Below, piece after piece: positions 62,480 to 64,000 of a DNA stretch of 64,000 nt. Made by a program: the position numbers and the translations under genes. The notes below the pieces were generated by a model. It saw only the letters and a list, made by a program, of their open reading frames with translations, did not search any database and was not told the DNA's origin. The DNA is from Gymnogyps californianus (Eukaryota > Chordata > Aves > Accipitriformes > Cathartidae), in NCBI RefSeq assembly GCF_018139145.2, contig NC_059483.1, positions 3,225,001 to 3,289,000 on the forward strand, in the 5' to 3' direction. How positions within the stretch are numbered: the stretch's first letter is position 1; each line of letters starts with the position of its first letter.

Positions 62480-64000
62480 CCCTGTGGGTACTGCGAAAAT
62501 TCGAAGGAAAGAGGAGAAAGACTTGTTGTATCCATTCTAACTCCATAATTAGAAACTACTCCTTTGATGACTCATGAATGGAAGAAGCAATGGAAAAACA
62601 TGTCATGACACAACGTCTCAAATGTAAGATATAGCATTTCCTACTACATGACTAGTCTGCACTAGCACATGGTGCTATTGACTTCATTTCTATTATGACT
62701 TGGTTAAGGTCTGAAATACAGAGATCTTGTATCTGTACCACTCCAATAAGATTCTAGATATTCTGGGATAGTTCTCCTTTTCCTACCTTCCACCTGCCTT
62801 TTTTCCTCCTCTTAGACTGAAGAAAGAAAAGGAGGAGGAGGAAAACGAATAAAAAGATAGCAGAAGCTGGGAAGAGATGAAAAGAGCCAAAGTTTAGTGC
62901 TGTCCTGGTTAAAATGAGCACAACAAAGAAATATTGATGTATACATTTCTTGGCCCTTCACTCAGCCATATTACACTTATAAAAGTCAGACTTGTAAGTG
63001 CTAAAATATCAAGGGAATTGCATTCAGAGAATTCCTCTCTGCTTTGAAGTCTGTCACACAATCTGCCATTTTAGCCATCACTCATCGCTCCTGGATGTAC
63101 TACTCATCTCTGAATCTATAAATGGCAGCAGCAGCAACATTGTCCACATCATCTGCATTAAAAGTCTTTATTTTTGCTTGGAAAAGTCAAATATGTTACA
63201 TCTATCCTTTTCAGATAATGAGTTGTGTGCAAGGAGACAGTAGGATTCCAGTAAAGATCAGACATTTATAAGAGTAACGAGAACAACCACTCCTTTTCTA
63301 TTTAGGATAAAAAATAGCTATATAAAGAATCACAGCATTTATATTCTAACTACTTACTGAAAGGGATGGGAAGTTGCATCTTTGTGTGGTATCCAGATAA
63401 TGTCTGCAGGTTTTCCCCTTTTTTCTATTACCTGGTTGACCCCTGCAGGCCAAGTAAATGCGATCAATGCATCTGATCGTGCAGAATTTGCAAGAAGGCT
63501 ACTACCATATCCAGAGAAATGATGACTTCCAAAACACAGGATCTTAACTATCTGGACTGTCAGATGTTACTGTGCGAGATATTTGCCTGTAGCACTTAAT
63601 ACATGAGATCAGTCATAGCCTTGGAGAATATCACTACAAACCATCTTTCCTTCAGCCCTTCTTCACATTTGAGTATTTCTTTCAACATTACCTGATACCG
63701 TATCAGTCACAGCATCCCACAAAGTGGTATAAGGGATAAACCAAGTTAATTAGCATGAGAGAAATACTGAAGAACTGGTCACTGAGTTACTATCAGTAAC
63801 CTATTTATAAGATCCCATAATCCCTTATGCTATCTTTGACAGATATCATGACATCCTCATTTTATTAAATTACTTAAAAAAAAAAAGGGTTGGTGAATGT
63901 TAGTGTTTGACGAATGCTTAATTGCACGTGGGTGAGATTTGGCAAAGACTAGCAGTGAAATTCCTAGGACAGAAGAACAGCTTTCCCACCCTCACCCTCC
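62480..64000. other. Gene-free stretch to the window end
   Basis: No gene or recognisable element. A GGAGGAGGAGG purine tract lies at 62830-62845 and an 81-codon frame at 62998-63243 has no domain. The sequence runs out of the window without any exon being seen. Confidence 0.45.

Noticed and set aside
62901..62930. TGTCCTGGTT resembling the LTR 5' end
   Set aside because: The match stops after ten bases, with no further LTR sequence following.
1..64000. tRNA, rRNA, microRNA hairpins and CRISPR arrays
   Set aside because: No cloverleaf with conserved boxes, no rRNA segment, no recognised mature microRNA sequence and no regularly spaced direct repeats were seen. An exhaustive structural search was not possible by eye.

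Overview
This window looks like vertebrate nuclear DNA, almost certainly from a bird. The main evidence is two solo long terminal repeats (LTRs) of a type abundant in bird genomes, starting TGTCCTGGTTTTGGCTGGG and ending GGGGTTAAACCACGRCA. Other evidence is CR1 LINE 3' ends in antisense, including a recent-type fragment with AGAATCACAGAGTCAGAGAA followed by GAGTTGGAAAGGACT. There are also scattered, decayed amniote SINE/LINE tails, one strong CpG island, and no prokaryotic features such as operons, ribosome binding sites or dense ORFs. The species cannot be told from the sequence; family names are from memory of bird repeat libraries.

I found no intact protein-coding gene that I can name. Nearly all open frames are short, lack recognisable domains and behave like chance ORFs. 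The window reads as intergenic or first-intron DNA around one CpG-island promoter.

Layout. 0-8.6 kb: gene-free, with solo LTR 1 (1152-1798), then a G-rich satellite and a 51-base G run (1845-2137), and a minor CpG-rich patch near 7.8-8.0 kb. 8.64-9.5 kb: the CpG island, with a good minus-strand splice donor at 9168/9167. This suggests a non-coding first exon of a leftward gene whose coding exons lie outside the window. 10.1-10.75 kb: an octamer motif and a further CpG patch. 11-25 kb: AT-rich, with one unexplained 209-codon frame at 14.25-14.88 kb. 25.43-25.77 kb: an old antisense CR1. 26.9-27.0 kb: a MIR-like tail. 32.9-33.6 kb: an AT-rich block with homeodomain/POU-type motifs, like a conserved non-coding element. 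33832-34418: solo LTR 2 with a clean target-site duplication. 36-43 kb: ancient repeat tails and another enhancer-like block (38.6-38.9 kb). 50.2-50.92 and 55.2-55.76 kb: stretches that read like decayed coding sequence, with coiled-coil-like peptides in shifted frames. 58.8-62.5 kb: further ancient repeat tails and a younger CR1 3' end.

If the donor is real, the region left of 9.17 kb is first-intron DNA of a leftward gene. The 54 kb to its right would then be upstream, gene-poor DNA that may hold long-range regulatory elements. That is inference; no gene identity is claimed.
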